Shown one piece after another: positions 33,501 through 44,417 of a stretch of DNA of 64,000 nt. The position numbers and the translations under genes were made by a program. The stretch comes from Camarhynchus parvulus (lineage: Eukaryota > Chordata > Aves > Passeriformes > Thraupidae), in the NCBI RefSeq assembly GCF_901933205.1, contig NC_044577.1:1178001-1242000 (forward strand), in the 5' to 3' direction. Position 1 is the first letter of the stretch, and each line of letters starts with the position of its first letter. The notes beneath the pieces were generated by a model, which was given only the letters and a program-made list of their open reading frames with translations, was not told the DNA's origin and did no database searches.

Positions 33501-33830
33501 CAGGAGTAACTCAGGTGGGTTTGACAGAGGCAAGTGTTTCCTGCAATCTGCCATCAGAATTTGAGGCTGGTGAGTTTTCCTTCCCAGGGAAACCGCGCCG
33601 AGGTTTGTGTTTGGGGGCCAGCGGCTGGGAGTGGCTGGATGGCTCCTTAAATTCCGCGATACGCAGGATGCTTCCCAGACCCAAGCTGGCACCTGTGCCA
33701 ACTCGGGCTGGTGTGGCAGTGCCAGTTGGCTCCTGCAATCTTCTTTCAGGAACTGGTGCTGGTGAGTTTTGTTTCGCAGGGAAAATTGCTGGCGTTCCTG
33801 TTCAGGGCCCTGTGGTCTTGAGTGTCTGGC
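24591..33830 (+). repeat. ~190-bp satellite array, segment 3
   Basis: About 48 units. From 24,600 to about 31,900 they are core type. From about 31,930 they switch to the diverged edge type (GAAATTCGGTGATTTTCAGG, CTCCTGCAATCTGCCATAAAG), mirroring the left edge. One unit near 26,200-26,240 has a short insertion. Because 190 is not a multiple of 3, long reading frames over the array shift frame each unit. I consider them non-coding. Confidence 0.93.
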
Positions 33831-33940
33831 CATTTGCTGGAGTCTTCAAATTTCTGCCTCCCCTGCTCCATCCCACACTTTCCCCACCGTCCACTGCTGA
33901 CTCGATGCAGCAGCATGTGGGCGCTCAAACAGGAGCTGTT

Positions 33941-35076
33941 TGATGACACACAGACATTGTGGGCTTCGGGGCAAAGACAGGGGAGCCTTGACAGGTGCAG
34001 AGCTTACTCTGAGGGTTAGGGGTACAAAGGACACAGGGTACCCAGCAGTGTTAGGGTACAGGTGCAACCCTAATGGTGGGATGGCCCCAGAGCCCTTCCA
34101 GCAGCTGCAAGCTGTTACCCCAATTAAAAGGTAGGGATGATGTTTGGAGGCTACAGTTACCGGTAGAGGTTTTGGGCTGAGCAGTTTTTTCAGTTGTTTT
34201 TCTTTTTTTAGGTTTTTTTCAGGGCTTTAAAGGATATTTTAGTGGTTTTTTTGCAGGATTTCTTTTTTAGGAATTTTCTGGGAATGTTTAGGATACCCTT
34301 AGGGCTTTTAAAAATAATTTTTTGGGTGCTTTGAGGGCTGTCTTACTACTAGTTAGAATTTTCAGGGGTATTCTTGGGGCTTTTTTAAGACTACGTAAAC
34401 ATTTTTAGGACTATTGAGAGTATATGGAGTTTTTTAGGACTAGGGTATTTCTAGGGGTTTTGAGGGAATTTTTGAGGGTTTTTTTAGGGTCTTATTAGGG
34501 CATTTTAAAGATTTTTGGGGTATTCTCAGAGGTCTTTTAGCACTATTTAGAGATTTTTTAAAGGTTTTTTGGGGATTTTTTGGGGTTTTTTAGGGGCTTT
34601 TTAAAAGTAGGGTATTTTTAGGGTATTCTGAGGCTATTTTTAGGTTTTTGTGGGGTGTTTAGGACACTTTGAAAACTACGACCTTTTTAGGGAATTGATA
34701 GGGTTTTTTAGGGTCCTTTCAGGACAAGACAGAGGCTGAGGGGCAGCTCGAAGGGCACTGCGGGGGCTTGAGGGTGGTAGCTGAGGGAGGAGCGGGGACA
34801 GGGGATGGTGGGTGACACACAGAGATGCTGAGGGTCACAGGGGCAGCTGGAGGGTGACACAGAAGCTGGGGGCTGAGGGGCAAAGGAGGGGCATTAAGGG
34901 TGACACACAGGAGCTGAGGGGCAGCTGAGAGGGGCCTTGAGGGGCATAGGGGGGGCTTGAGAGTGACAGACAGAGCCTGAGGGGCAGAGGGAGGAGTTGA
35001 GGGATAAAAGGAGAGGGCTTTAAGGGCTCGACAGTCCAGTGGAGATCAGGGCTACAGGGTACAGCTTAGGAGGCAA
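33941..35076. repeat. Direct flank repeat R2 of the satellite array
   Basis: Second copy of R1 in the same orientation. It shares the head, the T-rich degenerate TTTTTAGGG block (about 34,180-34,730), the GGGGCAGCTGAGAGG tail and the terminal CTACAGGGTACAGCTTAGGAGGCAA. Small indels and scattered substitutions separate the copies; the tail is most similar. Confidence 0.85.
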
Positions 35077-35785
35077 GTTAGGGTACAGGTGCACCGCCCC
35101 TCAGCCCAGCCCTAACCTCAGCCTAAGCAGCCCCCCTAACAACAGCCTTTTCCCCCAACAGCAGCACAACATAGCAACCCTGACAGCGAGACCAGACTGG
35201 AACCCACCTGATGAGACAAGACAGCAACAACTCACACCAGGACAACAACTGAGCTCTCAGAGGACAAGATCCACGGCAAAAAGGTAGGGAAAACATCTGA
35301 GTGTTAGAGACCAAGAGGTGGGGTTTGGAGGCTGTAGAAGTTTTTTTTCAGGACTTTTTCACAACTTCTAAGGATATACAGAGGATTCTTGAAGGCTTCT
35401 TAGGACATTTTTGGCTTAGCATTAACCTAAGGCACTATTTACTACCTAGGGTTAGGGTAACACCTAGAATTACACCTAGGGTTAGGGTTTTGAAACCACA
35501 AAGCCCAGAGCTCCAGGCACACTGCAGCTGCAAAAGGCATCCCAAGGGGAACACAAAACTGCCACGACATGCCTTCCACCACACCTTTTTCCTTGGATCT
35601 AGCCATAGCCCAAGGCTACGTTTGGTGCCTAGGCTTAGGGTAACAGCTAGGGTTAGGGTTTTGAAACCACAAAGCCCAGAGAGCCAGGCAAACCTCAGTT
35701 GCAAAAGGCATCCCAAGGTGAACAGAAAACTGCCACAACATGGCTTTCTCTAAAGCCTTTTACTTTCAATCAGCTTTAGGCACAG
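35077..35785. repeat. TTAGGG-bearing ~165-bp module, two tandem copies
   Basis: At about 35,460-35,590 and 35,640-35,745 the sequence reads CCTAGGGTTAGGGTTTTGAAACCACAAAGCCCAGAG (listed here in pieces: CTAGGGTTAGGGTTTTGAAA, then ACCACAAAGCCCAGAG), then TGCAAAAGGCATCCCAAGG. A third, diverged copy lies at 7,395-7,490 without the TTAGGG part. The first 380 bases of the interval hold no gene I recognise. Confidence 0.65.
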
Positions 35786-35995
35786 TGCCCGCCTGGCTCC
35801 TGAAATTCTACATTGCGCAGGGTGCCTCCCAGACCCAAGGTGCCAACTTGGGCTGGTTTTACAGTGCCAAGAGCCTCCTGCAAGCTGACATCAGGAACCT
35901 GGCCTGGTGAGTTTCGTTTCGCAGGGAAAAAGGCCGGCGATGGTGCTGACGGTCCTGTGGTCTGGAGTGGCCGCCTGGCTCCTGAAATTCCACAT
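35786..35995 (+). repeat. Detached satellite unit right of the array
   Basis: One and a half diverged units (GGCTCCTGAAATTCTACATTGCGCAGGGTGCC..., then GAGTTTCGTTTCGCAGGGAAAAAGG), like those at 7,091-7,420. The second is cut at about 35,995 by the gammaretrovirus-like element. Confidence 0.75.
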
Positions 35996-36059
35996 TGCCA
36001 AATTCCCTTTCGTCCTAACTTTGGAAAGAGATAACAGGCAGAAAATAAAGCGATGTTGT

Positions 36060-37190
36060 TCAGCATGTATCACAGGGCAGAGATGTTTGAAATTGGCTAC
36101 AAAGCACGAGGAAGATTGTGTTCTAGGTGTCCAAGCCTTACAGCCAAGTGACCCCAGGCCAGCTCGGGTACACTCCCCCTCACCCAACCACTCCGCCCCC
36201 GAATTAAGCCCGAACGGCAGTGAGGATGAGATGAATAATCCTGGTGAGGGGACAATTTCAGAGACCCCAGTGACAACACATACAAGGAATAAAACCAGAA
36301 AAGCTGTGCCTTTAGTCACCCCCTTAAGGCAAGTAGTGGGTCCCACAGGAGAAGCCATGTGGGTGAACATCCGCTTTTCTAATAGTGACCTGAATAGGTA
36401 GTGGGAAAATTCAAAATTTATTGGGAAAACCCCAGCAAAGTAGTAAAACAATTTGAATTCATAGTCAAGAATCAAGACCCAGACTGAGGTGATACTAATT
36501 TCATGCTGGCAGAGCTAAGAAAACCAGCAAAAGAGTTGGTGATAAAGGTAGTCAGAGCACATGTGCAGGGACTAATTGCTAGTGGAGACTTACAAGGTAC
36601 AGTGGACCAGTTGTTTCCTATTATAAACCCTTTGTGGGACCTGAATGATGCAGGCAGCTGTGCAATGTTAACCAGATACCAGGAACTAGTCAAATTTGAA
36701 TTAAAAAATGCCATTCCAAAAGCAATAAGTTGGTCAGTAATATATAATGTTACCCAGGGACAGCACGAGTCACCCACTGACTTTGTGAACAGGCTCTGAG
36801 CAGCTGCACGTAAACACACAGCCCTGGATCCCTCATTGGATATGGGAAAGCAGCAGTTCGTTTCCCTGATGTTTGGGCAATCTAGCCCAGGTGTCAGGCA
36901 GAAACTTGAGAAGCTGAAAGAGCCTGTAAAGAGAGACTTAAAGGCAGTAATGAAAAAAGCATAGAAGGTGTATGATAATAAAGACAGAGAAAAAGAACTC
37001 CCTACAGCCATGGTGGCAGCTCTGGATCAGCGCCAGGGAGAGGACATGGGCATGGATGAAGCAGAGGCAGGGGCCAAACTACCAGAGGCAGAGGAGGTTC
37101 CAACCAGCCACAGACCAAGCTGGGGACAAATCAATGTGCATATTGTAAGAAAGAAAGACACTGAAAATGCCAGTGGCCAGAGTTAGCAGA
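36060..37190 (+). pseudogene. gag remnant of the gammaretrovirus-like element
   Basis: Capsid-like segments from PLRQVVGPTGEAMWVNI near 36,320, with a stop soon after. An open piece at 36,503-36,799 ends in a major-homology-like QGQHESPTDFVNRL followed by a stop. A CCHC knuckle at about 37,130-37,170 contains a stop between its His and last Cys. Matrix is not clearly identifiable. Confidence 0.78.
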
Positions 37191-37229
37191 CAAACTACAC
37201 AAAACTCTTGTAGCCACTCCAGATGATAA

Positions 37230-37710
37230 GAAATGACCAAGACTGGCAGGTCTTACTCTAACAGGCCCACTGGTTAAAATCCAGCTAAAGAATGATAAAG
37301 AAGTTGAATTTTTAGTAAATACTGGAGACACATTTCCACTCTTGAATCAAGCATTGATACCCAAAAGTGAAAACTGTCTTTGAGCAATAGGAGCCACTGG
37401 CCAGCCAGAAAATTCTTCCTGAAATCACTTAAATGTAAAAATCAAGAAAAAAATGGGAATACATCTGTTTTTTTATTTACCAAACTCACCCAAATCTGTC
37501 CTAGGCAGGGATTTGCTTGAAAATTTAGAAGTGACACTTCAGTTTAGAAAAAGAAAAATGAAATTTAAGGTACCTGAAGACAAATTGGTTTTAGCATTAG
37601 GACTGACAATTGACACAAGACCAACAAACAATAATAACTATTTAGAGCAAGTATTGAATCAGGTGTACCCGAGAGTATGGGATACCAATAGCCCAGGAAG
37701 ATCAAAATGA
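37230..37710 (+). pseudogene. Protease remnant
   Basis: Segment with EFLVNTGDTFPLL in place of the retroviral VDTGA loop, so the catalytic Asp is Asn. It continues to SVLGRDLLENLEVTLQF, matching the conserved GRDLL end of retroviral proteases. Stops occur at about 37,381 and 37,420. Confidence 0.72.
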
Positions 37711-38344
37711 GCAGATCCTGTTAAAATCGAGCTACAGACAAAAGTTAGGCCAGTAGTCAGAAAGCAATACCCTTTAAGATTAGAAGATAGGAAAGGAATA
37801 GAGCCAACAATCAATAAATTCCTGACATTAGGATTATTGGAAGAATGGGAGTCAAAACTTAATACTCCTAGATTAGCAATAAAGAAACCTAATGGAACTT
37901 GGAGACTAGTGCCAGATTTACAAGCAATTAATGGTTTATACCTGACTACCTTACTAGCTAAACTTTGAGATGATTTTGTTTGGTTTCCAGTGATAGATGT
38001 GAAAGATGCTTTCTTCTGCTTGCCGCTTGCAGAAGAAAGTCAAAACGTATTTGCTTTCAAATGGGAGAACCCTAGCACAGGCAGAAAAAACCGCCTTAGC
38101 TGGGCAGTATTACCTCAGGGGTACGAGAACACTCCCAGTGTTTTTGGGAATCAATTGGCTAAAGAATTAGAGCTACGGCAATCACTGCCTGGGGAAGGAA
38201 CACTCCTACAGTGTGTAGATGATTTGTTAATTGCTACTGACACTACTAAAGAATGTTTTGAGTGAACAGTGAACCTTTTGAATTTTCTTGGACTGAGTGG
38301 TTATCGAGTATCTCCACAGAAAGCCCGGCTGGAGCAGCAGCTAT
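37711..38344 (+). pseudogene. Reverse transcriptase remnant, part 1
   Basis: Fingers and palm of a gamma-type reverse transcriptase: YPLRLEDRKGIEPTI, NGTWRLVPDLQAIN, VIDVKDAFFCLPL, LPQGYENTPSVFGNQL. The active-site box reads LLQCVDDLLIA. There is a stop at about 37,966 and another after KECFE. It is interrupted by a solo LTR at 38,345. Confidence 0.85.
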
Positions 38345-39016
38345 TGCTGCGCCCCTCATAGTGGGTGCCCGGAGTCCCCCCGGCTTGCCCTGGCACAGCG
38401 AGTGGCAGGGACACTGTCCCACTCCTCGGGAGGCCGGGAGAGCGGCCTGCTGCGGACAAGATACCGAAGCCACGCTGCGGACAAGATACCGAAGCCACGC
38501 TGGTAGGAGAAGGAGAGTGGACTCCAGTTAAGGGGCAAAGTCCAGCTTTATCAGAGAGCTCCAATGAAACCTGCAACCCAGGGTATCCAGCCAGCTGGAG
38601 ACCGACAACTGGGCTGTGCAAGGTGTTATAAAGGGAGGAGTGAACAGGGGAGGGGATCACCCACCTACCAATGGAATTACAGGAGGGCATGGGGAGCAGG
38701 GAAACAGACATATAGGGGAACCAATGGGGGTAAACTGGAGGAGGGGCCCCGGTGCCTGAACCTATCACTCGATGCTCTTGGAAGAAGTTTCTGGAGGGAA
38801 GGGATGGGCTGTGGAGTGACAGACAGGACACAGGGGAGGGGTTGAGGGGAAGACAAGGCAGTTTTCAGGGAACCAGGGAAGGAGGCGGGGAGATTGACAT
38901 TAAAAAGGAGGGAGGAGGCAACGGGGGCAGAACCACTGTAAAAGGGAGGAACTGGAGCAAATCAAAGTACAGCTTAATGCAACTAAAACATATAAGAACA
39001 CAATACAACAAGCAAC
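38339..39016 (-). mobile_element. Nested solo LTR 1 (666 bp)
   Basis: On the minus strand it runs TGTTGTATTGTG (39,010) to GGGCGCAGCA (38,345). The start resembles the young provirus LTR (TGTTGTGGTGTG...TTAGTTG). Flanks AGCTAT and AGCAAC match at four of six bases, an eroded duplication. A perfect 25-bp tandem duplication (TGCGGACAAGATACC...) lies at about 38,450-38,502. Reverse transcriptase coding resumes at about 39,017. Confidence 0.7.
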
Positions 39017-40028
39017 AAATGGATGTGGGGTCTCTGGAGGACACCGGTCTTTGGTAACGGCCCGGAAGGAAGCAATTTGCCAGACACCTTGGTCACAAAC
39101 CATAAGATAACTCCGTGCTTTCCTTGGAATGACAGCTTGGTGCCAACTGTGCATATACAGCTGCAGATCAATCATGAAACCGTTATACAAATTGGTGAAA
39201 ATCTCTAAAAATACTGTGATATGGACCCCCGAATCATACAGGGCCTTTGAAGAACTGAAGCGTGAACTCATGAGGGCCCCTGCTGTGGGGCTGCCTGATG
39301 TGAGCAAGCCCTTTTGGTTATTCCCCCATGAGAGACGGAATAGCTTTAGGGGTTCTGGCACAACACCTGGGTCCTTACAACAGGGCAGTGTCCTGTTTTT
39401 CTAAACAACTCGATACTGTGAGAAAGGGCTGGCCCACCTTCCTTAGGGCAGTAGCAGCAGTGATCATGAACACTGAAGAAGCAAGGAAGTTTACACTAGG
39501 AATAAAGATGATGTCTTAGTGTCACACATGGTGTCAGCTGTTTTAGATTGGAAAGGGAACCACTGGCTGTCTTCCTTGAGGTTCCTAAACTACCAAGCAG
39601 TCCTGGCTGAATCTGAATACTGGAATTCAAGTGACCAATATTGTTAACCCTGCCTCTTTTCTGCAGGAAAAGGAAAGGAAAGGAAAAGGAAAGTCCAAAG
39701 CTGAACCTGTAGTACACTACTGCCGAGACCATGGAAGCTGGGTGCTCCAGCTGCCCAGATCCAAAGGAACAGCCACTCCCAGATGCCATGAACTGGTTCA
39801 GCCATGAACTGCTGCTGTGATGGCAGCAGTTTTGGGAAACAGGCACTGTGAATGGTGGGCTACGCTGTGAGCACAGTTTCCGAGGTAATCGAGTCAAAGC
39901 CATTTCCAGCAGGAACCTCAGCACAAGAGGCTGAGCTGATAGCCCTCCCTCTAGCATTAGAAGTGGTAAAAGAAAGGGAAGTTAATGTTTGGACTGATTC
40001 CAAACATGCCTACGGAACTGTTCACGCC
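39017..40028 (+). pseudogene. Reverse transcriptase connection and RNase H remnant
   Basis: Recognisable pieces: RKEAICQTPWSQT, then LVKISKNTVIWTPESYRAF, LAQHLGPYNRAVSCFSKQLD and, near 39,900, AGTSAQEAELIALPLALEV followed by NVWTDSKHAYGTVHA (RNase H). About 120 codons between 39,520 and 39,840 have shifts and stops. A second solo LTR cuts it at 40,029. Confidence 0.82.
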
Positions 40029-40951
40029 TGTGAGAGTCTGTCCGAAATCCTGCATTTTTCTGCCTCACGATTGCCAAAAAGACCACCGAAAAACCTGCTG
40101 AGCCAGTGCAGGGTGGGGAAGTTGTGTGCCTCTTAGCTACCTGTCTCCATAGGTGGTTACCTGTCGACTTCATGGGACATTCTGCCCCTTGATTCCAAAC
40201 AATGGATCTGGACTCCCCGCCTCTCGGCCTGGCTGGCTTTGGACTGTGCATATGGCCCCTTTCCAACAAGGAGACCCCCCTGGCCTGCCTTCAACCATCG
40301 TGACAAATAAACAGAGATGCGGGCTTCTTCATCGACGGGTCAAGACAAGAAGACCCTGTATCACCAGACCCCCGTGTACATTCTTCTAAAGACTGGGACT
40401 GAACTGCCAAAACTTGCCCCCCCCCCCAGCTCGGTGGTGGGGAGGGAGAGCTGTGCTGTTGGGAGGGGGGAAAATTGCCCAGAACCGAAGCGCGGGTACT
40501 GAAGCACGAAAACAATGGTTCCTGCTAGTTATCTGGACTCCGTGTATCTGTACCCCGAGTTCTGTGTTCTTCCCCCCTTTTCGTGATTTCGGTTGTGAAA
40601 CCGTTTCCCTTCCCCCAGCGAATAACAGTATAATTAGGATCCCAGAACAACCGTCCTCCGAGATCTCCCCAAGACCTGGTACCCTGCTGAACTTCTGACG
40701 GCTGGACCGCGAGAATCAAGACCACGGTTTTGGTAGCTATGACCCATATCCTTTTTCCTTCCTCCCTCTTTTTCTTTGTCTTTTCCTCTTCTCTCCGGTT
40801 CCCCCCTTTCACCAACGCCATTCTGCTGTGATTTTCAATAAAACTGTATCTGATTTGTTGCCGTAAATCCTCTGTGCCTTTTTGGTTATTTTTGCACCTA
40901 AAAAATCAACGCCGCCATCTGTACCCCCCTGGGTCGGATCGGGACAACGCC
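40024..40951 (+). mobile_element. Nested solo LTR 2 (918 bp), duplication ACGCC
   Basis: From TGTGAGAGTC (40,029) to ATCGGGACA (40,946), flanked by ACGCC at 40,024-40,028 and 40,947-40,951. AATAAA at 40,837-40,842 sits near the right end, so it is read on the plus strand. RNase H coding on both sides (TVHA | HGDIWRERGLL) shows the insertion point. Confidence 0.82.
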
Positions 40952-41313
40952 CATGGAGACATATGGAGGGAAAGAGGACTCCTGACAGCACAAAAGAAGA
41001 TGGTCAAATATGCAGCTGAAATCCTCAGGCTCCCCGAGGCGGTGGAGCTCCCACTGCAAGTGGCAACTGTGCATTGCTGAGGGCACTCTGAAGGTAACAC
41101 CCTCCCGGAAGCAGGTGACAGATTTGCAGATTATGAAGCTCAAATCTCTGCTGAAAGAAATGAACCACTTGTGGCAGCTCTAATACTTACTGCAGTATCA
41201 ACTAAGCATCCTGTAAAATACCAACCTTCTGATTATAAATGGATTAATGAAAGTAAAGGAAAATTTTCAGAAAATGGTTGGGAACAATTAGAAAGAGGTC
41301 AACTAATAATACC
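40952..41313 (+). pseudogene. RNase H end and integrase N-terminal remnant
   Basis: WRERGLLTAQKKMVKYAAEI, then LPLQVATVHC and, after a stop, GHSEGNTLPEA: the RNase H C terminus. A lysine-rich linker follows, then WEQLERGQLIIPVA, where a third LTR intervenes. Confidence 0.78.
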
Positions 41314-42100
41314 TGTTGCGGCGTGACCGCTTTTCAGCTCATAGTTGAGTTATGTATAAGTTCATTATTCCAGTTGTAATTGTAATGTTCAGGTTATGTT
41401 GAGTTGGTATGTTCTGTTTCCCACCATGTAGTCTGTTATATGGTTCTGCCTTGGGCTCCCTCCCTGCCTCCCCTCATGTTCAGTTATATGTCAATCCCCC
41501 GGTGGTCAGGGAAACTCCTGCCATTTTGGATCAGTTTATATGTCAGTCTGTTATCCCCTCCCATATCACTATGGTTTCTCCCAAACCCCTCCCATGTTCC
41601 CCTGGCAACCTCCTTGTCCATCACTCTCTGCCCACACCCTTCCCCTAGAACCTTCCACTCTGGGCAGGGTGAGTTGTTTCCCCTCCCCAACAAGTCCCCT
41701 ATTCGGTATTATGTTATGTCAGTCATCCTTATCTGTATGTTCATTTGCCCGGGGGTGAGTGCCTCCTCCTTCCTGGGACCCCTTAAAACCTCATGTAGTC
41801 CCCGCTCCCGGGGGGCGGTTCCCTGCAGCCTTTCTCCCTTCCAAATAAAATTCCTATCCTGTTGCGGAGAACTGTCTCGCTTCTTTATCAATCCTGAGCG
41901 CTCGCCGGAGTCTCTCCTGCTCATCGGCCAAGGGTGAAGCTCCTCTGCCACAGCTGTAGGGGAGTCGCCCTAGGAAGCAGCAAGCCAGAGCCTGTCTCCT
42001 GACTGGAGCTGCTGCTCCGCGATGACGCTGCTTCCCCAGCCAGGCTGCTTGCGTGTTGGGAGCTAGCCGGAGCTCAGAGGCTTGCACGCCAGCAAATACC
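41308..42100 (+). mobile_element. Nested solo LTR 3 (781 bp), duplication AATACC
   Basis: TGTTGCGGCGTGACC (41,314) to GCACGCCAGCA (42,094), with near-matching inverted ends, flanked by AATACC at 41,308-41,313 and 42,095-42,100. AATAAA at 41,844-41,849 indicates plus orientation. End sequences resemble the young provirus LTR family (TGTTG...AGCA). Confidence 0.85.
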
Positions 42101-43070
42101 AGAGAAGTAAATGAGACAGTATGTGAAATCTGAACATGATAAACACTGTCTGGGGAGCAGAACCCAATCCCTAAAGACACGAATTGCAGGCCCAGGCTTG
42201 CAGAACACTGTTAAAGAAGGACCATCACAATGTGTGACTTGTTTGAGGAATAATCCAAATCCAACAGTCAAGCTAGAACAAGGGGTTTGGAGCAGAGGAG
42301 CTTTTCCTGGAGACTTGTGGCAGATAGACTTTGCTGAACTCCCAAGAAAGGGAGGTTTCCAATATTTGCTGGTACTTACTGATACTTTCTCTGGGTGGCC
42401 AGAAGCGTTCCCGTGTAGGACAAAGAAAGCTAGAGAACTGATAATAAAAGTATTGTTGAATGAGGTCATACCTAGGTTTGGTGCACCTGGAGAAATATCC
42501 TCTGACAGAGGATCTCATTTCTGTGCCATCTCAAATGGCGCAAGCTGTCAGCAAAGCATTAGGAATCCAATGGCAGCTTCACATGCCCTACAGACCACAA
42601 GCTAGTGGTCAAGTAAAAAGGCTGAATCATATGATCAAACAACAGCCAAATTTGTCAAGAAGTGCATTTATATTGGTATCAATCTCTACCTATTGCCTTT
42701 ATCAGACTCAATAAAACCTAGGTCTAAAGAAAAAGCCCATTTGAAATGCTTTATGGCAGACCTTATGGATTAAATGTCACTCATGATGAAAATTTGGCTC
42801 AAGATGATAGTCAATACATCTATGACTATTTAATGGCTATAAACAATTGCACCAGAAGTTTAGTACTGTGTTTGAGAATCAATTTAAGCAGCCAGATCAT
42901 AAATTGCATGCAATTGATCCGGGTGGCTGGGTGTATGTTAAGAATTTTACAGGTGATCCTCTGCAGGAAAAGTGGGATGGACTGTTCCAAGTGCTCCTGA
43001 CTACCTTTATCCGTCTGAGTAAAGACCTGCCTGGATTCACTACACCCCTTCAATCTTCTTGATTCAAGAA
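42101..43070 (+). pseudogene. Integrase remnant
   Basis: Zinc-domain end (CVTCLRNNPNP) then core: DLWQIDFAELPRKGGFQYLL (first Asp), SSDRGSHF (second Asp), and PYRPQASGQVKRLNHMIKQQ, where the catalytic Glu is Lys. Frameshifts near 42,500 and 42,650 and several stops follow. The C-terminal domain (DPGGWVYVKNF) is at about 42,915. Confidence 0.82.
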
Positions 43071-43149
43071 ATCACCAACTAAACCCTGGACGACCAAACC
43101 TGTTGGGGATCATGGAGTAAAACTGAAATTCCCTCCTAAGCCATTAAAT

Positions 43150-44400
43150 TCATATTGTATTTCACTGTCTTTTTCATTGGTTACACTGTCAATGCCTTTG
43201 ATGTTAACTCCTGTGTAACACCAATAGGAACCATAGCTAATTATACAGGACTCAAGGGATTGCAGGCTTTGCGGAGAGGTGCAACAATGGAACCTTCCCT
43301 TAACAGGGCTACCATCAAGCAATTGGTCAAATTTGAACCCCCACAGCTTCCACAATGCTAGTGCTCAATGTAGACAGGCAGGAGCTTCTTGGGAAAGCCT
43401 CTTTTCCAATTACTGCGCCTCAACGAGTCAGTCACAGATACACAGGGCTGAACAAGTCTGGACCAAATCCCGGCAGCTTTTCCAGCGACACACAGCTGGG
43501 TGGGTCAGTGGCACTCAGCCAGTGAGTGATCATGGGAAAACTGTCTCTTTGATAGACATACGGGAAACAAGTCAGTGAGAATTACCACCAACTGCCTTCT
43601 TCCTGGTGCATCTGGGTGCCTTTGTGGGAATGGAATAGCATTAAAACAATTAGCAGGTAACTGGACTGGTCAATGTACCATGGGATCCTTTGTCCCTTGG
43701 TTACAGGTATAAATCAAACTCATGAAATGACAAGTATTATTCGAGGACTGTGGAAGAACAGACTCACTAAGAAAACACCCAGTAACCCAGTGGTGTGATA
43801 CAGCAACAATTTTCACGCTTTTGTGAGGGCGTTGCTCCCAAATTTAGGAATTGCACAACTCAAAAAGGCAATTTCAAACATCTCAGCTAAAATAGAACTG
43901 ATTGCTAATTCAACAGCAGATGCCTTAGGAAGACTCCACACAGAAACAGACTCATTAAAAGAAGTAATCTTTCAAAACCTCAGGGTGTTAGAAATGGTAA
44001 TAGCCAAATGGGAGGAGTTTGTATTCTAATTAATGCCAGTTGTTGCAGTGGTATAGATCAATCAGGGCAAATAGCAATGGATATCCATGCCATTTGGCAA
44101 CAGGGAAAAGTATTCCCTGCAGTAACCCAAGGCATTACATCTTGGAGCAAACATTTGAGGGAAACTGATATCTTGGCTACCTAATCTGAACTGGCCTACA
44201 CAACTTTTGGTAGGAATTTTAGGAACTGGAATACCATCCTTCAGAACCTGCATGATGAGCCAATGTTTCATATGGTATTGTAAACAAACTGCCACCACGT
44301 ATCACGAATGGAAGCAAAATAAAATGAGATACAGGATCAAAACGGGTAAATATTTTGAGACCACAACAAGACTATAGTTGCCAAAGAATTTGCAAAGGAT
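43150..44400 (+). pseudogene. Env remnant with CX6CC-type TM
   Basis: Fragmented envelope. Identifiable parts are a heptad-rich stretch at 43,820-44,000 (ISAKIELIANSTADALGRL) and GGVCILINASCCSGIDQSGQ across 44,010-44,070, a CX6CC disulphide motif with a downstream helix. Many stops; the surface region is unrecognisable. Confidence 0.65.
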
Positions 44401-44417
44401 AAAAGAAAAGGTGGACT

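Noticed and set aside
9455..33830. CRISPR-like array
   Set aside because: Units are contiguous 190-bp repeats with no unique spacers, in a eukaryotic genome.
35440..35700. Interstitial telomere
   Set aside because: Only two or three TTAGGG words per copy, part of a longer module; not a telomeric tract.
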